Notes under the pieces: generated by a model | The model's database searches: none | Told to the model about the DNA's origin: nothing | Seen by the model: the letters and a program-made list of their open reading frames with translations, nothing else | Program-made: the position numbers and the translations under genes | Source: Pontiella sp. | Lineage (GTDB): Bacteria > Verrucomicrobiota > Kiritimatiellia > Kiritimatiellales > Pontiellaceae | DNA length: 9,763 bases | NCBI GenBank assembly: GCA_029939385.1 | Contig: JAOZSZ010000036.1 | Coordinates: 1-9,763, forward strand | Direction: 5' to 3' | Shown: piece after piece, positions 7,589-9,763 of the stretch | Position numbering within the stretch: the first letter of the stretch is position 1 | Layout: the number at the start of each line of letters is the position of its first letter

Positions 7589-8107
7589 ATGACCGCTAAA
7601 TCCTTCCTCATTCTTCCCGCCCTTTTAATTCTGTCGGGCTGCGAAACCCTGCAAACCCCTCAGCAACGTCAACAGACCCAAGCCCGACAACAAGCCGCCA
7701 CGCGTATGGCCGACGAACAATTACATCGCCTTAAAGGGCAGGTTGAATCGATCGAAATGGAAAACGCGCGCCTTGCTCAAGAGCTTCAACAATTGCGTAG
7801 CGACGTCCGTGCATTAAATCAGCAATACGGACAAGTAAACTCTTCCATGCGCTCGCTCGAAGCACAACGCTCGCGCGATAAACAAGATGTGGTTGATCAA
7901 GTATCGAAACGGGTGGGATCTTTAATTAAAAAACAGACGGCTACCGCACCCCGTCGCTCATCCGGCCGCGAGCATATTGTTGAATCGGGGCACACCCTTT
8001 CTGCCATCGCCTCCGCATATGGCACCACGGTAAAAGCCATCAAACAAGCCAACAAGCTTAAGTCCGATCAGATCTATGTGGGTCAAAAACTCTTTATTCC
8101 AGAATAG
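7589..8107 (+). CDS. LysM-domain lipoprotein with coiled coil
   Basis: Predicted lipoprotein of 172 residues. A short signal peptide ends in the lipobox L15-S16-G17-C18; C18 would be lipidated. The next residue is Glu, not Asp, so an outer-membrane location is likely by the E. coli rule. Residues ~25-115 are rich in Gln, Glu, Arg and Leu with heptad-like spacing (LHRLKGQVESIEMENARLAQ...), a probable coiled coil. After a basic Ser/Pro linker, a single LysM domain occupies 129-171 (HIVESGHTLSAIASAYGTTV...VGQKLFIPE), which binds peptidoglycan glycan chains. The protein could tether outer membrane to cell wall or position an amidase; it carries no enzyme domain. ATG at 7589 has GGAG six bases upstream; a TTG at 7562 in frame overlaps sppA and is rejected. 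Convergent with the permease gene, whose stop is 10 bases away. Confidence 0.88.
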   Translation: MTAKSFLILPALLILSGCETLQTPQQRQQTQARQQAATRMADEQLHRLKGQVESIEMENARLAQELQQLRSDVRALNQQYGQVNSSMRSLEAQRSRDKQDVVDQVSKRVGSLIKKQTATAPRRSSGREHIVESGHTLSAIASAYGTTVKAIKQANKLKSDQIYVGQKLFIPE

Positions 8108-8117
8108 ATCTCTTTGC

Positions 8118-9074
8118 TTAAAGCGCCCAAGCGAGAAGCAAGGGAATGGTCACAATCGCCGCAACGTGAGTCACCAGCAACGTGGTGGCGATAAAGTCTG
8201 AGTCGCCGCCGAATCGTTCGCTAAAGATCAGACTCGTCACCGCGGCAGGCATCACCACCATCACGGTCAAAATGCCGTAAGCCATTTCGCCCATCGGAAT
8301 AAGCCTCAAGAGTAGAATAAAAAGCACCGGTGTAATCACCAGCCGAAGAGCCGAGACCAGCCACACCTGTTTATCAAAAGGCATTCGCACATTCAGGGCC
8401 GCAATTCGGCTTCCCGCCGCAATCATTGAAACGGCGATGGTTGCCTTGCCAATCGTCTCGGTCCCCAAATAGAGCAAATCCAATAGACGATGCATCACGT
8501 TAACCACGATCCCCGCCGCTGGAAGTTCTAGATTAAAGAGATCGCGGACACATACCCATCCGATCGAAAAGAGCAGCGTCAGTAGCGGCGGGCCAAACAT
8601 CATTCGAATACCCTCCGAAAACGTATTGGTTCGGTTAAACAGAAAAACGCCCACCGTCCACACCATGAGTTCAAAACCCATCGAAGCAAACACCAGCAGA
8701 GCCACGCCCTCCTCACCCCAAAGCAACATCACCAGCGGAAGCGGAAGAAAGAGATAATTGCTAATTGTACTCTGAAAAAGGAACGCATTGGCTCGTTGCT
8801 GATGAAGTCCCTTCATACAGCGCAAAGCAATTGAGCCCAGCAGTAACCCCGTTCCTGCAATCGTCAGCGCCATCACCGGCATAATCCAGTTTTCCGCGAG
8901 TTTATTGATCTCCAATTGTGTAACCGACGAAAAAATCAAACACGGATAGATGATTCCAATCAGAATGCGCACCATCTCGCCCGTGCCTATCGCACTCATC
9001 ATTCCACGTTTTCGAGCAACGAAACCGATAGCCATCAGGATTAAAATAAATAAAATCTGCAAAACGTAATTCAT
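8118..9074 (-). CDS. AEC (auxin efflux carrier) family permease
   Basis: Inner-membrane transporter of 318 residues, normal for bacterial AEC proteins, with about ten hydrophobic segments in two groups of five around a central hydrophilic stretch. The N-terminal half holds IGFVARKRG...VRILIGIIYPCLIFSSV and the later ISNYLFLPLPLVMLLWGEEG; the C-terminal half holds LRLVITPVLFILLLRL, MVVMPAAVTSLIFSERFGGDSDFIATTLLVTH and a final IVTIPLLLAW. Members move malate, malonate or other organic anions; the substrate here cannot be told. The start at 9074 is chosen because AAGGAA stands just before it and MNYVLQILFILIL is a normal AEC beginning; an in-frame ATG at 9140 adds 22 residues and lacks a ribosome site. 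The chosen start lies within an inverted repeat. Single-gene unit on the minus strand. Confidence 0.92.
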   Translation of the reverse strand: MNYVLQILFILILMAIGFVARKRGMMSAIGTGEMVRILIGIIYPCLIFSSVTQLEINKLAENWIMPVMALTIAGTGLLLGSIALRCMKGLHQQRANAFLFQSTISNYLFLPLPLVMLLWGEEGVALLVFASMGFELMVWTVGVFLFNRTNTFSEGIRMMFGPPLLTLLFSIGWVCVRDLFNLELPAAGIVVNVMHRLLDLLYLGTETIGKATIAVSMIAAGSRIAALNVRMPFDKQVWLVSALRLVITPVLFILLLRLIPMGEMAYGILTVMVVMPAAVTSLIFSERFGGDSDFIATTLLVTHVAAIVTIPLLLAWAL

Positions 9075-9108
9075 TATTTCCTTATTCTGTATAGAGAGAA
9101 ATAATGAA
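9070..9108. repeat. 11-bp inverted repeat over the AEC start codon and ribosome site
   Basis: TTCATTATTTC (9070-9080) and GAAATAATGAA (9098-9108) are perfect reverse complements with a 17-base loop. In the permease mRNA the 3' arm contains the AUG and the last part of the Shine-Dalgarno AAGGAA, so folding would hide the start. It may instead be a DNA dyad for a regulator. The same 9-mer GAAATAATG recurs at 9746-9754. Confidence 0.55.
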
Positions 9109-9130
9109 ATAGCGGATACACAAAAATATG

Positions 9131-9176
9131 AAAGTTCCATCTTTAGAATTTAGAAAGAATTCAAGAGAGGAACTTT
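9131..9176. repeat. 8-bp inverted repeat upstream of the permease gene
   Basis: AAAGTTCC (9131-9138) and GGAACTTT (9169-9176) are perfect reverse complements around 30 AT-rich bases. It lies between the permease start and the tRNA promoter region. It could be part of the permease control region; no -35/-10 pair was convincing here. Confidence 0.3.
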
Positions 9177-9189
9177 TTTCATTTACCAC

Positions 9190-9218
9190 TTGCGCCGCCA
9201 ATCCGGTGTGGGTATCTT
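9190..9218 (+). promoter_or_regulatory. Candidate promoter of tRNA-Leu
   Basis: TTGCGC (9190-9195), 17-base spacer, TATCTT (9213-9218), ending 24 bases before the mature tRNA 5' end. Both hexamers are moderate matches to sigma-70 consensus with ideal spacing. A start near 9225 would give a short leader for RNase P. Confidence 0.4.
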
Positions 9219-9242
9219 CCGAATCCTCTTTTTATTCCCCCT

Positions 9243-9331
9243 GCTCGGGTGGTGAAATTGGTAGACACGCAAGGTTGAGGGCCTTGTGGGCGTTTTAGCC
9301 CGTGTGGGTTCGACTCCCACCTCGAGCACCA
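9243..9331 (+). tRNA. tRNA-Leu, anticodon GAG, with encoded CCA
   Basis: Class II tRNA of 89 bases. The acceptor stem GCTCGGG (9243-9249) pairs with CTCGAGC (9321-9327), including one G-U pair; the discriminator is A9328 and CCA is encoded at 9329-9331. The D-arm contains TGGTGAAATTGGTAGACACG. Anticodon stem CAAGG (9270-9274) and CCTTG (9282-9286) enclose the loop TTGAGGG with anticodon GAG at 9277-9279, reading CUC and CUU leucine codons. A long variable arm (GGGCGTTTTAGCCC) follows, as in tRNA-Leu. T-arm GTGGG-TTCGACT-CCCAC is canonical. No terminator hairpin follows directly. Confidence 0.98.
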
Positions 9332-9496
9332 TTCTCTTCTGGGGACACCGCTGGACTCAGCACCGCCAAACTCGAACCCATCATCAACCTCGCCGAAACC
9401 CACGAAGAAATCGTCGCGGCTGACAAAGATGTTCGAAAGATGACCGCGAAGCACAATAATTTTCTGAACCAGTTAGGCTTGCCTCTACTTCCATGA
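9332..9496 (+). pseudogene. C-terminal remnant resembling a type I restriction-modification methylase (HsdM)
   Basis: Starting with the first base after the tRNA CCA, a frame is open for 54 codons to TGA at 9494-9496, without a usable start codon of its own. Its last part reads KLEPIINLAETHEEIVAADK, then DVRKMTAKHNNFLNQLGLPLLP. This charged helix ending in H-N-x-F-L-x-x-L-G-L-P-x-L-P is, from memory, the typical C-terminus of N-6 DNA methylase subunits of type I restriction systems. The methylase core (FxGxG and NPPF motifs) is absent, so at best this is a truncated tail. The in-frame extension back into the tRNA to a GTG at 9302 is only the tRNA read as codons. A fragment abutting a tRNA 3' end suggests an integration or deletion scar. 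Family naming rests on recalled motif only. Confidence 0.5.
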
Positions 9497-9691
9497 GATT
9501 GATTCGTTAGGGAAAAGGTAAAAGAATTGGAGTGCCAGAGTCATCGCACTGGTCAGGCTGGAAATGCTGAATTCCAAGTTCTCGAAACACTCCGGTTTTA
9601 ATTCTGCCATTCGATCGAAATATTCTTCGGTTCAGCTAACAAGTGTACTAATAGCATTCCTTCCTCCCGTATTATTTCTCTTTAAATCCAT
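9485..9691 (-). pseudogene. Possible broken small ORF of unknown function, interrupted by in-frame TGA
   Basis: On the minus strand a frame runs from ATG at 9691 to TAG at 9485-9487. It is broken after 19 codons by TGA at 9632-9634. The second part is protein-like: TEEYFDRMAELKPECFENLE, then a hydrophobic helix-like stretch around SAMTLALQFFYLF. It contains an ATG at 9610 that would give 41 residues but has no ribosome site. In another frame, GGAGG stands five bases before an ATG at 9657 encoding only 19 residues (MLLVHLLAEPKNISIEWQN). A frameshift from that well-initiated ORF into the longer frame would restore a protein of about 60 residues. I do not recognise a family. It overlaps the methylase tail by 12 bases, convergently. 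It may be noncoding. Confidence 0.25.
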
Positions 9692-9752
9692 TATTTTAAC
9701 TAACTGTCATTATTTAAAATAACGAATCCCCTTATTTCAAAAATTGAAATAA
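9671..9752. repeat. AT-rich block: ATTATTT at 19-base intervals and two strong palindromes
   Basis: ATTATTT occurs at 9671, 9690 and 9709, exactly 19 bases apart, and a related CTTATTT at 9731. Two perfect 9-bp inverted repeats overlap this pattern: TTATTTTAA (9691-9699) with TTAAAATAA (9714-9722), and TTATTTCAA (9732-9740) with TTGAAATAA (9744-9752), the latter with a three-base centre. Between 9497 and 9670 I see no gene other than the doubtful minus-strand ORF. The block could be operators for a leftward gene, or a recombination or replication-type iteron site. Confidence 0.5.
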
Positions 9753-9763
9753 TGCAATTTGGA

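Noticed and set aside
9302..9331. GTG start within the tRNA giving a complete 64-residue protein
   Set aside because: The first ten residues are the tRNA T-arm and acceptor read as codons; no ribosome site. The frame after the tRNA is treated as a remnant instead.
9179..9454. 91-codon minus-strand frame across the tRNA
   Set aside because: Much of it is the antisense translation of tRNA-Leu, a common false ORF; no start signals or homology pattern.
9632..9634. In-frame TGA as a selenocysteine codon
   Set aside because: No recognisable selenoprotein family or evident SECIS-like structure around it; a decayed or noncoding frame is simpler.

Overview
The window looks like part of the chromosome of a Gram-negative (diderm) bacterium with mid-range GC. 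It carries an arabinose-5-phosphate isomerase (Kdo/LPS pathway), an outer-membrane-type LysM lipoprotein, a PpiD-like periplasmic foldase and an SppA peptidase. The phylum cannot be fixed from the sequence; a PVC-type lineage (Verrucomicrobiota/Kiritimatiellota-like) is only a guess. Most of the window is core housekeeping and envelope genes. The last ~430 bases, beyond a tRNA-Leu gene, look accessory and decayed.

Layout, left to right. (1) 1-754, minus: the first 251 residues of NADP-type glutamate dehydrogenase GdhA, running off the left edge. (2) 868-5347, minus: a tightly spaced run read from right to left, consisting of a PpiD/SurA-like membrane-anchored foldase, FxsA, a HAD-phosphatase/UbiA-prenyltransferase fusion, and a PfkB sugar kinase. 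The gaps are only 15-16 bases, so this is very probably one operon. A promoter-like sequence embedded in a nested palindrome lies just upstream of it (5395-5427). (3) 5486-6457, minus: KdsD, best started at a TTG with a perfect AAGGAG ribosome site. (4) A 130-base divergent intergenic region with two inverted repeats. (5) 6588-8107, plus: SppA (S49 peptidase) and a LysM lipoprotein, 14 bases apart. (6) 8118-9074, minus: an AEC-family permease, convergent with the lipoprotein gene, whose start codon lies inside an 11-bp inverted repeat. (7) 9243-9331, plus: tRNA-Leu(GAG) with encoded CCA. (8) 9332-9763: immediately after the tRNA, an open frame without a start resembling the C-terminal tail of a type I restriction methylase (HsdM); then a broken small minus-strand ORF, and an AT-rich block of palindromes with ATTATTT repeated at 19-base intervals.

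Functional themes are envelope biogenesis and quality control (foldase, SppA, LysM lipoprotein, KdsD, polyprenyl-phosphate-type transferase) plus nitrogen metabolism (GdhA). The fusion protein could couple a polyprenyl-phosphate phosphoribosyl-type transferase to its own phosphatase. The tRNA-Leu end with the methylase tail looks like the scar or edge of an integrated island. I see no complete undescribed defence or mobile system inside the window. If one exists it probably lies to the right of 9763.
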